53,557 bases of DNA from Chthoniobacter flavus (GCA_945860355.1 CAMARB010000006.1:1-53557), one strand, 5' to 3'. Numbered from the stretch's first letter, positions 1-9,144 are shown. Numbers and translations are program-made. Notes: generated by a model from the letters alone, not told the origin.

Positions 1-51
1 AGCGAGGGCAAGCAGCAGAGGAGCATACTTCTGAACGAGGGATTGATTCAT
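1..51 (-). CDS. N-terminal tip of a secreted or membrane protein (partial)
   Basis: Only the first 17 codons lie in the window: ATG at 51 reading leftwards, giving MNQSLVQKYAPLLLALA. A lysine followed by a run of leucine and alanine looks like the start of a signal peptide or membrane anchor. It lies directly downstream of ubiE/menG on the same strand, 65 bases away, so it could be in one transcript with it. Nothing about function can be said from 17 residues, and the start codon itself is a guess because no ribosome binding site is visible. Confidence 0.4.
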   Translation of the reverse strand, partial: MNQSLVQKYAPLLLALA

Positions 52-116
52 AGGATGTTTGATCTTTGTGCAGCGGGTGCTGCGGCAAGGACCCTGAAAC
101 ACGGCTCCCAAGCCCA

Positions 117-821
117 TCAAGCCCCATTGCCGCCCCCGACCCCCCGCTCCGCCACATAGAGGGAAACGATCCCGCCGGTGAGGGCTTCACAGCGGGCAAG
201 AGACGCCCCCGCGGCCCGGAGAAGAGCGCACATGGCTTCCCCGCACGGGAACGCCTCGATGGAGTCCCCCAGATAATCGTAAGCGTCTTTCTGGCCTGTC
301 AGCCAGGCCGCCACGCGAGGCAGCACATGGTGCAGATAGGGACGATAAATCCAGCGCAGCGGCGGAGGGGGCACGGAAAAATCCAGCACCAGCAGATGTC
401 CACCGGGCTTTAGCACGCGAAACATCTCTCGCAGAGCGCCCTCCCAGGAAGCCATGTTGCGCAGCCCAAATGCAACGGTGACTACGTCAAACGCCGAGTC
501 CGCGAAGGGCAAGGCCATGGCATCGGCCACCACCAAACTTCCCAACCCCTTGCGCTGAGCGACCTCCAGCATCGGCTGACAGAAATCCGCTCCGACAACG
601 AGGCTCTCCGGGCAGGCCTTCCGCAAAGTCAGAGCCAGGTCTCCGCTGCCCGTGGCGAGATCCAGGATGCGGGGCGGATTCCACCGGCGCACGCACTGCG
701 CGACGCGCCGGCGCCAAATGAAGTCCAAGCCGCCGCTCAGCAAATGATTTGCGACATCATAACGCTGTGCGATGGAAGCGAACATCGCCTGGATGGCGGG
801 GCCTTTTTCGTGGGTGATCAT
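117..821 (-). CDS. ubiE: UbiE/MenG quinone-biosynthesis C-methyltransferase
   Basis: A 234-residue class I SAM-dependent methyltransferase. The frame stays open upstream, but MITHEKG at 821 matches the usual UbiE/MenG N-terminus and length. Seen: the SAM-binding motif LDLATGSGD, the family signature VTVAFGLRN followed by LREMFRVLKPGGHLLVLDFS, and the C-terminal run RPYLHHVLPRVAAWLTGQKDAYDYLGDSIEAFP. Known of the family: it methylates demethylmenaquinone and/or the ubiquinone precursor, a late step in quinone synthesis at the membrane. Which quinone this organism makes cannot be told here, so menG or ubiE both fit. It is divergent from the hybrid kinase, with 121 bases between them. No Shine-Dalgarno is visible. 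Confidence 0.9.
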   Translation of the reverse strand: MITHEKGPAIQAMFASIAQRYDVANHLLSGGLDFIWRRRVAQCVRRWNPPRILDLATGSGDLALTLRKACPESLVVGADFCQPMLEVAQRKGLGSLVVADAMALPFADSAFDVVTVAFGLRNMASWEGALREMFRVLKPGGHLLVLDFSVPPPPLRWIYRPYLHHVLPRVAAWLTGQKDAYDYLGDSIEAFPCGEAMCALLRAAGASLARCEALTGGIVSLYVAERGVGGGNGA

Positions 822-942
822 AGGGCGGGAACGCCCTAATTTTCTCGTCAGAGCGGCCCCGGAAAGGCATATCAGGCGGCCCCCCCGTGTCGATGGTTCC
901 GTGCCAGACAAGACACCGAACCGGCCGGGCGTTCTCACCTCC

Positions 943-2577
943 ATGTTCAAACCCCTCCTGAGCAAAGCAAAAGTGCTGATCGTCGACGACGAACAGTCGA
1001 ACGTGCGGCTGCTGGAACGGATTTTGGAGATGTTCGGAGGCACGCACGTGCGCAGCACGACCGACTCCCGGGATGCGCTCCCCCTCTACCTCGAGTTCGA
1101 ACCCGATCTCGTCCTGCTCGACCTTCATATGCCCCACCTCGACGGGTTTGAAGTCATCGAGCAGCTCAAGACGGCCTCCGCCCCTGACGAATACCGCCCG
1201 ATTCTCGTGCTCACCGCGGATATCACGATGGAAACCAAACGGCGCGCACTGGCCAGCGGCGCCAAGGATTTCGTGACCAAACCCCTGGACCACTTCGAGG
1301 TGATCCTGAGGATGAAGAACTTGATTGAGAACCGGTTTCTTCACCTCGAGCTCCAGAAGCAGAACGCGCAGCTTGAGCAACAGGTTCATGAGCGAACCGC
1401 GCAGCTCGAAGCGGCTCTCGGGGAACTCCGCGCCACCCAGGAACACATTGTCCGCCAGGAGCGACTCAGCGCACTGGGCATGATGGCCGGCGGGATTGCC
1501 CACGACTTCAACAACGCGCTGACGATGATGCTCGGATACAGCGAGCTGCTCCTTCCTGTGCTTCAGTCCAAGGCGCCCGGACGCGAACTCGAGTATCTGC
1601 GCCACGTCATTCACGCCGCCCAGGACGCCACCCAGATCGTGCGTCGGTTGAGGGATTTTTACCGCCCCGCCAGCGGGCATGAAATCCGGGTCCCGCTCAA
1701 CCTCAACGAACTGGTCCAGCAAGCGGTGTCCCTCACCGCCCCGAAATGGAAAGGCAAATGCCAGGCCGAGGGCATTCAGATCACGGTGCACACGGAATTG
1801 GGGGACGTCCCGGAGATCACCGGAAACGCCGCCGAACTTCGGGAGGTTCTCACCAACCTGATTTTTAATGCGGTCGACGCAATGCCCACCGGAGGCGCCA
1901 TCGTGGTCCGCACCAGCCGGGACGGAGACGGGGCGCTCCTGGGCGTCTCAGACACGGGTATCGGGATGACAGAAGAGGAGCGGGAACGCTGCTTGGAACC
2001 CTTTTTCACCACGAAAGGCGAACACGGGACAGGGCTCGGGTTGTCTGTGGTTTACGGGATCATTCAGCGCCACGGGGGCTCGATCCAGATCGCAAGCGAG
2101 AAAGGGCGAGGCACCACCTTTTCGATTCTGCTTCCTTGCTCAACACCCTGCGCCGCCCCAGCCCAGGAGGAAGAACCCGGGGCCGATGCAGCCTCCCACA
2201 AAAGCCTGCGAATTCTCGTGGCCGACGACGAGGAAATCATCTGCGAGCTCATCACAGAATACCTCAAGGCCGATGGCCATCAGGTCGAGACGGCCTTCAA
2301 TGGAATCGACGCCCTGGATCGATTCAAGGGCGCGACGTTCGACTTGGTGATCACGGACCAATCGATGCCGAAGATGAACGGGGAGCAGCTGGCCCGCGCG
2401 ATTGCCGAAACGAAAGCCAAAGTTCCCGTGATTCTCCTCACCGGCTTTGGGGAAGAGATGCAGGCCGTGGGAAATCAGCCCGAGCCCATCGACCTGATCG
2501 TGAGCAAACCCGTGAGCGCATCGGAACTGCGCTGGGCAATCCACCAAGTCACCGGCTGCGAGCCGACTGACGAATAG
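943..2577 (+). CDS. Hybrid histidine kinase, REC-HisKA-HATPase-REC
   Basis: A 544-residue soluble hybrid kinase with start at MFKPLLSKAK; a GTG 14 codons upstream is also possible. Domains: an N-terminal receiver (about 10-128) with acidic pair D15/D16, phosphoacceptor D60 (LVLLDLHMP) and K113; a coiled-coil linker (about 134-175); HisKA with phosphoacceptor H187 in GGIAHDFNNAL; an HK-type ATPase with N-box N309, DTGIGM at 337 and GTGLGL at 362; and a C-terminal receiver (about 423-540) with D472 (VITDQSMP), T500 and K522. All catalytic residues look intact. There is no transmembrane or extracellular sensor, so input probably arrives by phosphotransfer to the first receiver. No cognate response regulator is adjacent. 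The second receiver may act as a phosphate sink or relay. Confidence 0.9.
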   Translation: MFKPLLSKAKVLIVDDEQSNVRLLERILEMFGGTHVRSTTDSRDALPLYLEFEPDLVLLDLHMPHLDGFEVIEQLKTASAPDEYRPILVLTADITMETKRRALASGAKDFVTKPLDHFEVILRMKNLIENRFLHLELQKQNAQLEQQVHERTAQLEAALGELRATQEHIVRQERLSALGMMAGGIAHDFNNALTMMLGYSELLLPVLQSKAPGRELEYLRHVIHAAQDATQIVRRLRDFYRPASGHEIRVPLNLNELVQQAVSLTAPKWKGKCQAEGIQITVHTELGDVPEITGNAAELREVLTNLIFNAVDAMPTGGAIVVRTSRDGDGALLGVSDTGIGMTEEERERCLEPFFTTKGEHGTGLGLSVVYGIIQRHGGSIQIASEKGRGTTFSILLPCSTPCAAPAQEEEPGADAASHKSLRILVADDEEIICELITEYLKADGHQVETAFNGIDALDRFKGATFDLVITDQSMPKMNGEQLARAIAETKAKVPVILLTGFGEEMQAVGNQPEPIDLIVSKPVSASELRWAIHQVTGCEPTDE

Positions 2578-2760
2578 AAGAGGTTCTATCCCCGCCGGAA
2601 CGAGCCGCGGAGACTCCCCACGCTTGGCGGCAACCCGTGGCCGCGTTGGCCCACATCATTGAAATCATTGGGCTGAAAGCCTGCGGGGTAACCGTCTGAG
2701 ATTCCAATCCCCGCCCCATTCTTCACCCTCCGAAGCGGAGGAGAAGAGTCTGTCGAAAAG

Positions 2761-2842
2761 TGCTCGCGAGAGGACTCGAACCTCCACGGGTCGCCCCATA
2801 CGGTCCTGAGCCGTACGCGTCTGCCAATTCCGCCACGCGAGC
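2761..2842 (-). tRNA. tRNA-Leu (anticodon CAG)
   Basis: Read on the minus strand, the sequence folds as a class II tRNA. The 7-bp acceptor GCTCGCG pairs with CGCGAGC, there is a D arm with GGCAGA, and the anticodon stem TACGG/CCGTA encloses the loop CTCAGGA (anticodon CAG, reading CTG codons). A long variable arm TGGGG-CGA-CCCGT is typical of Leu, and the T arm carries GGTTCGAGTCC. The 3' CCA is not encoded: after the discriminator A comes CTT. CTG would be a major Leu codon at this GC content. Confidence 0.96.
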
Positions 2843-2869
2843 AAATTGATCGACTGACTGTTCCCTTGC

Positions 2870-2899
2870 GGGGCCGAAACGTGTCGCAGAGTCGGCCCC
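2870..2899 (-). terminator. Possible hairpin terminator after dnaN
   Basis: An 8-bp perfect stem (GGGGCCGA / TCGGCCCC) with a 14-base loop lies between the dnaN stop and tRNA-Leu. No T-run follows it in the direction of dnaN transcription, so it is either a weak terminator or simply a processing structure ahead of the tRNA. The call rests on the stem alone. Confidence 0.35.
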
Positions 2900-2972
2900 A
2901 AATTGCAAAGGGAATTTCACCCAAAACTGCATCCTCCGTTGGATAGCGCGTTTCGGGGAAGAAACCGCCGCC

Positions 2973-4067
2973 CTAGCTGATGCGCATCGGCATCAGCACG
3001 TAAAGAAACGGACTCTGGATCTTGATGACGCCCGGGCTCATCTCGTCGATCAGATCGAGGTAAATCTCCTCGTTGGAAAGGTTCCGCAAAGGCGCCATGA
3101 GGAACTCCGGGTTGAACGCGATGGAGAACTCCTTGCCCTTGTATGAAACGGGCAGGGACTCGTGCGCCTCGCCGATGTCGGGCGTGTTGGCGGCAATCTC
3201 GATGTTGTTCTTGGTGAACACGAGTTTGACGGAGTTCGACTTCTCGCTCGCCAGCAGGGAAACCCGGTGGACGGCGTCGCGGAACTGTTCCCGCTCCAGG
3301 GTGACCCGCTCCTTGGCTTCCGCGGGAATGACCTGCCTGTAGTTGGGGTAGTTCCCCTCGATGAGCTTGGAAACGAGCAGGGTGCCGTCCATCTCGAAGG
3401 CGATCTGATTTTCGCCGACAGTCATGCGCAACTCGCCCTCGTCTCCCAGCAAACGCTGAAGTTCGGTGACGCACTTGGTGGGCACAATCATCTCCACTTC
3501 CTGGCTGCGGGGAAACTCCAGTTCGATGTCCACCAGGGCCAAGCGCCGGCCATCGGTGGCGACCATCGTGAGTTTGTTCTCCTTGAACGAAAAAAGGATG
3601 CCGTTGAGCACGTAACGTGTCTCGTCGGTGGAGATGGCGTAGGAGGTCTTTTTCAGAGCGTCCCGCAATTCCTTCTGCGCGATCTTGAACTCCTTCGCGT
3701 TCTCGAACTTCGGCAGGGGCGGGAACTCTTCCTCGGGAAGCCCATTGATCTTGAAGAAACTCTGCCCGCACCGGATCGCGGCCACGTTTTTGGAGTCGAC
3801 TTCGATCTGGATTTCGCTGGCCGGGAGTTCGCGCACGATCGTGGCCAGACGCCGCGCGGGCAGCGTGGTGGCGCCGGGTTTCTCCACCTGGGCGTCGATC
3901 GCGCCGCACACGCCGACGTCGAGATCCGTCGTGGTCAACCGCACCTGACCGTCTGCCGCGTGCAACAGCACGTTGGACAGAATCGGCAGCGTGGTGCGCG
4001 AACTGACGACGTTTTGAACGGTCTGCAAACCTTCGAGGAGCTTCTCCTTGCTGACGCTAAATTTCAT
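2973..4067 (-). CDS. dnaN: DNA polymerase III beta sliding clamp
   Basis: A 364-residue protein starting MKFSVSKEKLLEGLQTV, with the ring-forming three-fold clamp layout and the expected length (about 366). Recognisable stretches include SSRTTLPILSNVLL, a TTTDLDVG segment, YVLNGILF, ATDGRRLA, and the C-terminal end PFLYVLMPMRIS. The terminal YVLMPMRI matches the conserved clamp C-terminus. It tethers the replicative polymerase to DNA. It follows dnaA on the same strand after about 150 bases, the classic dnaA-dnaN order around an origin. No Shine-Dalgarno is seen before the ATG at 4067. Confidence 0.97.
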   Translation of the reverse strand: MKFSVSKEKLLEGLQTVQNVVSSRTTLPILSNVLLHAADGQVRLTTTDLDVGVCGAIDAQVEKPGATTLPARRLATIVRELPASEIQIEVDSKNVAAIRCGQSFFKINGLPEEEFPPLPKFENAKEFKIAQKELRDALKKTSYAISTDETRYVLNGILFSFKENKLTMVATDGRRLALVDIELEFPRSQEVEMIVPTKCVTELQRLLGDEGELRMTVGENQIAFEMDGTLLVSKLIEGNYPNYRQVIPAEAKERVTLEREQFRDAVHRVSLLASEKSNSVKLVFTKNNIEIAANTPDIGEAHESLPVSYKGKEFSIAFNPEFLMAPLRNLSNEEIYLDLIDEMSPGVIKIQSPFLYVLMPMRIS

Positions 4068-4217
4068 AGGGGCAAAATGATGGGGTTAGATGAATGAATG
4101 AATCCTCAGACGCAAACACTTTTACCGCTGAAGCGTCTCCCGGGCGCTCGGAGACCCGCAGGAACCCATCCTCCGCGTCCGCATGGAACGGCAGGAAAAC
4201 GTCTTGGGCGCCGGAGT

Positions 4218-5603
4218 TCAACGGTGCAGCTGGCTGTCGAGAAAAGACACCACTTGGCGGACCTTCTCTTCTCCCAGCATTTTACTCTTCACCAGGCGGT
4301 GGGCGTGCAGCACGGTGCCGTGATCGCGCCCGCCAAAGGCGTCTCCGATCTCGGCCAGCGAGGACTTGGTGAGCTCCCGAGCCAGATACATGGCCACCTG
4401 CCGAGGGAATGCGATGTTTTGGGGACGCCGCTTGCTGGTCATATCCGCGAGGCGCACGTCGAAATGCTCGGCCACACGCCGCTGGATCTGGTCGATCGTG
4501 ATGGCCCGGCGGGCCTCCTCCTGGAGGATGTCCTTGAGGAGCTGCTCGATTTTGTCGGTCTCCGGGGCGTGTCCGGTCAAGGAGGCAAAAGACGCCACCC
4601 GCATGAGAGCGCCTTCGAGTCGGCGCACGTTGGTGCGGATGCGCTCGGCCAGAAATTCGAGGATGGCGTTGTCGAGCTTCACCTCCAGCGTTTGCGCTTT
4701 CTTGCGCAAGATCGCGAGCCGCGTCTCGATGTCCGGAGGCTGCAGCTCCGCGGTCAACCCCCACTCAAACCGGGAGACGAGGCGGTGCTCGAGATTGGCG
4801 ATCTCCGAGGGCGGCCGATCGCTGGAGAGCACGATCTGTTTGTGGCCGTCAAAGAGCGCGTTGAAGGTGTGGAAGAACTCCTCCTGGGAGCGCTCTTTGC
4901 CGGCCAGAAACTGGATGTCGTCGATGAGCAACACGTCGGCCTGGCGGTACCGCTTGCGGAATTTGACCAGGGACCCGCTTTGGATGCCGTCGATGAACTC
5001 GTTGGTGAAGCGCTCGCTGGTGACGTAGAACACTTTGCCGCCTTTTTTTCGACCCGCGATTTGATGGCCGATGGCGTGCATCAGATGGGTTTTTCCCAAA
5101 CCCACCCCGCCGTAGATGAACAGAGGGTTGTAGGTTTTTCCCGGCGCATTGGCCACGGCGGAACACGCCGCGTGCGCGTATTGATTATTGGTCCCCACGA
5201 CAAACGACTCAAACGTGTTGCGCGGGTTCATCCCGTTGACGGCGGACACCGCCGCGAGATCCTCCTCCGGCTCCGGCGGAGGCGCCACGACCCGAGGCTT
5301 GGCGACCTCGGCCGACTGCGGGTTTTCCGATTCACCGCCAAAAGTAAAACGCACCGTGCGCGGGCTCCCAAAGACCAGCATGGTCGCGGAACGCAGCAGG
5401 CCCATGTAGTTGCTCTCAATCCAGAGCTGATAGATGTTGTTGGGCACCTGGAGGGTGATCTGGGCGGCATCGAGCTCCACGAGAGAGATCTCCTTGAACC
5501 AGCGCTCGAAGGTGTCGACGCTGACCTCCGCCTTCAACGCCGCGGCAATCTGCTGCCAAGTCTGTGCGAATTCGTCCACGTTGGGTAAATTATCCACAGT
5601 CAA
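4218..5603 (-). CDS. dnaA: Chromosomal replication initiator DnaA
   Basis: A 461-residue protein with all four DnaA domains: domain I (about 11-80, WQQIAAALKAEVSVDTFERWF), a short proline-rich linker (about 90-125), an AAA+ domain with Walker A GGVGLGKTH at 165-173 and Walker B LLIDDIQ at 225-231, and domain IV with the DNA-binding signature GGRDHGTVLHA at 424-434. The start is uncertain: TTG at 5603 gives MTVDNLP, and GTG at 5597 gives a protein two residues shorter. No ATG fits. A perfect DnaA box TTATCCACA overlaps these start codons (5590-5598), which suggests autoregulation. dnaN lies downstream and the probable origin upstream. Confidence 0.97.
   Translation of the reverse strand: MTVDNLPNVDEFAQTWQQIAAALKAEVSVDTFERWFKEISLVELDAAQITLQVPNNIYQLWIESNYMGLLRSATMLVFGSPRTVRFTFGGESENPQSAEVAKPRVVAPPPEPEEDLAAVSAVNGMNPRNTFESFVVGTNNQYAHAACSAVANAPGKTYNPLFIYGGVGLGKTHLMHAIGHQIAGRKKGGKVFYVTSERFTNEFIDGIQSGSLVKFRKRYRQADVLLIDDIQFLAGKERSQEEFFHTFNALFDGHKQIVLSSDRPPSEIANLEHRLVSRFEWGLTAELQPPDIETRLAILRKKAQTLEVKLDNAILEFLAERIRTNVRRLEGALMRVASFASLTGHAPETDKIEQLLKDILQEEARRAITIDQIQRRVAEHFDVRLADMTSKRRPQNIAFPRQVAMYLARELTKSSLAEIGDAFGGRDHGTVLHAHRLVKSKMLGEEKVRQVVSFLDSQLHR
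5590..5598 (+). promoter_or_regulatory. Perfect DnaA box overlapping the dnaA start
   Basis: TTATCCACA matches the strongest known DnaA-binding consensus exactly and lies over the TTG/GTG start region of dnaA. DnaA bound here could occlude translation initiation or transcription of its own gene as well as count as an origin box. The match is seen directly; the regulatory role is inferred from other bacteria. Confidence 0.6.
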
Positions 5604-6020
5604 TTCAAGCGCGACGCGCCTCCAAAGCTTCCGGAGCGCCCTGTCTCCCAGCGGAATTCCACAGCCCCCTCAGGCATTTCCCCCAGGGCGAAGGAATCCG
5701 CAAAGTCATTCGCAAAACCCTCAGCGCGAATAGTTTGAAAGGAAGAAACCCGAGCCGAGGGGCTCCCGAAAAAGGGTTCCCCGCAACGCTGACCGGAAGG
5801 CGAACGGCGAACCGGCGCGGAGAACCGAGGGGGATGTTTTTGGAGCTTCTTCACAAGTTATTCACAGGCGGCACGCAGGCCCCCCGCCAGAGCGGCGAGA
5901 GACTAATTTCCCGCCACAAGCCCGCCAAGAAAATATCCCGGGCTGGCCACAAGTTTATTTCCAACCGCGACCCGGTTTCAAATTGACCTCAGGTCTCGCG
6001 GCCGTGAGACCCTCAACCCA
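5604..6020. other. Probable replication origin (oriC) region
   Basis: A gap of about 417 bases between dnaA and the symporter gene, with no credible gene. It contains TTATTCACA at 5858-5866 and a one-mismatch neighbour TTCTTCACA at 5847-5855 in the same orientation. Further CCACAAG motifs lie at 5914-5920 and 5947-5953, beside the locally most AT-rich stretch (about 5900-5975), a plausible unwinding element. Together with the perfect box at 5590-5598 this is a compact origin candidate. Box number is low compared with classic origins, and no GC-skew was computed, so the origin call rests on gene context plus these motifs. Confidence 0.6.
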
Positions 6021-7643
6021 TCAGGCGGCGCCGCCAGCGACATGACGCCGCGCCAACTCCCGCTGTTCGGGCGGCGTGGAGAAACACACCGCGATGAGGA
6101 AGGTAAGGCCGGTTCCAAACAAGATGCGCCACGGGAACTCGATCACCGGCAGCCAATCCGGCTTCCAGAGAACCGAAGGCGCCGCTCCGGCACGGGAAAA
6201 AAACAAAGCCCAAAGGTCATTGTGCAAACCGCTGAGAACGGCGACGAACAGGAACCCCGACAACATGGCCCAAAGGTTTCCCCGATTGCTGCCGCGAGTC
6301 TTGGTCAACATCCCCACCAGAAACACGCCCAGCAAGGACCCGTAGGTGTATCCGAAGATTCCCAGAACGATGGGGATCACCCGCGAGTGCAGCACAATCA
6401 CGGCATACGCCGTCAGCGATCCGATGACGACGAGCAGGACCGAAAACACCACGGTGCTCCAGCGGGCCGCGCGCACCACCTCGCTCGGCGTGGCCTGCGG
6501 TCGGATGTAGGGCTGATACCAGTCGGCGGTGAAACTCGTCGCCAAGGCGTTGAGCGCCGTGCTCAAGGAACCCATGGCGGTTGCAAAAATTCCGGCCACC
6601 AGCAGGCCCCGAATCCCGACAGGCATTTGGTCGAGAATGAAATGTGCGAAGGGATGCTGTTTCCCCGGCTCCTGATAGAACACCCACAGGAGAATCCCCA
6701 CCAACAGGAAGCAGAGAACGATCGGCAAATCAGCCAAGCCCGAGAGGATGAGCGCCACGCGGCTGCGCACATGGTCTTTCGCCGTTAACATGCGCTGGAC
6801 CATGTCCTGGTCGGTCCCGTGCGTAGCCATCGTCAGGAAGGTCGACCCGAGCAAAGCCGCCCAGAGCGTGTATTCGGACTCGAGGATGCCGCGCACGTTG
6901 CCCCAGAACCCGGCCCCGGGCACATGGCCGCTATCGAAAAAGCTCAGGTCTTTGGGGCCTGTCAGCACCTGCTGCGCGCCCGCCCAGCCTCCCGGAATCT
7001 TTTCGAGCAGAATAAAAAGCGCCAAACCCAGCGCCCCGAACATGATGGTGGCTTGGATGACATCCGTCCAAACCACCGCTTTGATGCCGCCCAAGGTGGT
7101 GTAAACGGCCGTGACCACGGTGAGGAGCAGGAGCGCCCCGACGTAGATAACCACCTCGCGCTCCGGCGTCAGCTCGGCGCCCGTGATTTTCTCGTATCCG
7201 AGCACCAGCACGACGGCGGCCACGTAAAGCCGAGTGCCGCTGGCCAGGGCCCGCGTGACAAGGAAAACCGCGGAAGCCGCGTTTCTGGTGGCGGTCCCAA
7301 ACCGCACCCGAAGGAAGTCGTAGATGGAGACGACGCGGTAGTCGTAATAGGGTTTGATGAAGAGAAAGGCGATGACCACCCGGGCGAGAATCGTGCCCAA
7401 AGCGAGCTGGGCGTAGGTGAAGTTGCGCAGGGCGTAGCCTTCGCCCGGGGCGCCCAGAAAAGTGGCCGCGCTGATTTCCGCGGCCAAGATCGAAGCCAAC
7501 ACGGCCCACCACGGAATGTTGCGATCCCCAATGGCGAACCCCTCCATGGATTGATCGCCCCGGCCTTTGTAGAGGCCAATGGCGATGACGACCACGAAGT
7601 AGATCAGGATCACGAGGCCGTCGATGAGGTAGGCGGAATTCAT
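6021..7643 (-). CDS. Sodium:solute symporter (SSS family)
   Basis: A 540-residue polytopic membrane protein with start at MNSAYLIDGLVILIYF (7643). About 13 hydrophobic segments are visible, fitting the SSS/LeuT fold. Recognisable family stretches are AEISAATFLGAPGEGYALRNFTYAQLALG near the first sodium-site helix, YTTLGGIKAVVWTDVIQATIMF, and ATAMGSLSTALNALATSFTADWY. It would import an organic solute, possibly a sugar, sialic-acid-like compound or carboxylate, driven by sodium; the substrate cannot be read from the sequence. No catabolic genes are adjacent. It lies immediately beside the presumed origin. Confidence 0.88.
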   Translation of the reverse strand: MNSAYLIDGLVILIYFVVVIAIGLYKGRGDQSMEGFAIGDRNIPWWAVLASILAAEISAATFLGAPGEGYALRNFTYAQLALGTILARVVIAFLFIKPYYDYRVVSIYDFLRVRFGTATRNAASAVFLVTRALASGTRLYVAAVVLVLGYEKITGAELTPEREVVIYVGALLLLTVVTAVYTTLGGIKAVVWTDVIQATIMFGALGLALFILLEKIPGGWAGAQQVLTGPKDLSFFDSGHVPGAGFWGNVRGILESEYTLWAALLGSTFLTMATHGTDQDMVQRMLTAKDHVRSRVALILSGLADLPIVLCFLLVGILLWVFYQEPGKQHPFAHFILDQMPVGIRGLLVAGIFATAMGSLSTALNALATSFTADWYQPYIRPQATPSEVVRAARWSTVVFSVLLVVIGSLTAYAVIVLHSRVIPIVLGIFGYTYGSLLGVFLVGMLTKTRGSNRGNLWAMLSGFLFVAVLSGLHNDLWALFFSRAGAAPSVLWKPDWLPVIEFPWRILFGTGLTFLIAVCFSTPPEQRELARRHVAGGAA

Positions 7644-7836
7644 GGCGGTAAAAAGTCGGTCTCTCAAATCAAGTCCGGGCCGGCGCCGGCATACCAGCCG
7701 ACGAACAGGCACCAAACCCGCAGTCCGTCAGATCAAAGCATGGCCCGCCCAAAGTCCAGCGACGCTTTGCGCCGCTCCGCCCGGCGAGTGGGGGCGAAAC
7801 GATCCCTGCCCGGCGCCGAAACGCCGAGGCAGGCCG

Positions 7837-9144
7837 TTAAGCCCTTGGCGCCTCGAGCGAGGCGGTCGGCACGGTCGCCTTCATCACGACCTTGGATTTC
7901 CGGCCACTGGCCTCCCATTTCCGGGCCCGCTCAGCGGGCAAAGTTTCCGGAGGCACCTCCGAGTAGCCCCCCTTCTGCTGGAAATAATGATAGGTCTGAG
8001 TGGAGAGAGCGAAGATGTGCTTCATGCCTTTCTCGGCGGCGAGCTGCTCGGCAAACGCCATGAGTTTGCGGCCGTATCCCTGGCCCTCCTGGCCCTTGTG
8101 CACGTAAAGGCAGGCCAACTCCGCCTTGCTCTCCTCGGGATACAAATGCAACGCCACGCAACCCACGAGGCTGCGATCGATTTCCAGCACCCAGTAATCC
8201 CCCAGAAACGCGAGGATGTCGGCCCGCGTGCGCCGGACCAGCTCCTCGTTGTGGACGGACTGACGGATGAGCGCCATGACCGCGCGCACGTCCTTTTTGA
8301 AGATCCGCCGGATCTGCTGGTATTCATTCGAGTAAACCATCGTGCCGATGCCCTCGTGGCTGAAGACCTCGCTCAGCAGCGCCTCATCGAGATTGCCGTT
8401 GAGCAAATGCACCCTGGGCACACCCTGCCGGCACGCCCGCGCCGCATGATCGAGCTTGGAGTAGAGACGGGGCTCCACCAAAGCGCGCCTCTTTTTCATG
8501 AGATCCTCGGTCTCGGCGATCGAGATTTGCCGCACCACCTCGCCGTTGATCAACAGGCCTTCGGACGAGAGAAAGAGGATCTTCATCGCCTGCATGGCCT
8601 CGGCCACTTCCAGGGCGATTCCGTCCGAGTTGACTCGGAACGTGCGGCCCTCCCCGTCGAAACCCACCGGCGGAATGACCGGGATAATGCCCTCGTTGAG
8701 AAAGAGGTGCAGAGACTTGGTGTCCACGCGTTCCACCCGGCCGGTGTTGAGATAATCCACGCCCCCGAGAATACCCGCCGGGTGCGCAATGATGGCGTTG
8801 GCATACGCGGCGCGCAGATCCACCGAGGTGAGCCCCTGCATGATCTCGTTCATCACGCCCGTGGCCGCCTCGATGCTCAGCTTGAGCGTGGCGTCATCGG
8901 TCAAACCCGTGCCGTCCGCGTTTGAAATCGCAATCCCACGCTCCGCGGCCAGCTGCTCGATCTGCTGCCCCGCTCCGTGCACCAGGATCACCTTAATGCT
9001 CAGGGACCGCAGCACCGCCAAATCCAGAAGGATGTTCGCGAAATTTGGGGAACTGACGATCTCCCCATCCAGCGCCACCACAAAGATGCGGTCCCGAAAG
9101 CGGGGGACGTATTGGAGAATACCGCGCAGGTCAGAAACTTTCAT
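7837..9144 (-). CDS. argA: N-acetylglutamate synthase, kinase-like plus GNAT domains
   Basis: A 435-residue protein starting MKVSDLRGILQYVPRFRD at 9144. The N-terminal two-thirds is an amino-acid-kinase fold (KVILVHGAGQQIEQLA, with a VIPPVGFDGEGRTFRVNSDGIALEVAEAM stretch). The last third is a GNAT acetyltransferase (LACLYVHKGQEGQGYGRKLM for the acetyl-CoA loop). This matches classical bacterial ArgA, which acetylates glutamate as the first committed step of arginine synthesis and is usually inhibited by arginine through the kinase-like domain. No other arg gene is adjacent. The frame is open a further 49 codons upstream, but family length favours the chosen start. Confidence 0.88.
   Translation of the reverse strand: MKVSDLRGILQYVPRFRDRIFVVALDGEIVSSPNFANILLDLAVLRSLSIKVILVHGAGQQIEQLAAERGIAISNADGTGLTDDATLKLSIEAATGVMNEIMQGLTSVDLRAAYANAIIAHPAGILGGVDYLNTGRVERVDTKSLHLFLNEGIIPVIPPVGFDGEGRTFRVNSDGIALEVAEAMQAMKILFLSSEGLLINGEVVRQISIAETEDLMKKRRALVEPRLYSKLDHAARACRQGVPRVHLLNGNLDEALLSEVFSHEGIGTMVYSNEYQQIRRIFKKDVRAVMALIRQSVHNEELVRRTRADILAFLGDYWVLEIDRSLVGCVALHLYPEESKAELACLYVHKGQEGQGYGRKLMAFAEQLAAEKGMKHIFALSTQTYHYFQQKGGYSEVPPETLPAERARKWEASGRKSKVVMKATVPTASLEAPRA

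Noticed and set aside
2586-2932. Short minus-strand open frames around the tRNA
   Set aside because: They run through tRNA-Leu and the hairpin at 2870-2899; no start or homology support.
4098-5588. A 496-codon open frame on the plus strand opposite dnaA
   Set aside because: It is the antisense shadow of dnaA, produced by high GC; the product has no recognisable motif and is low in complexity.
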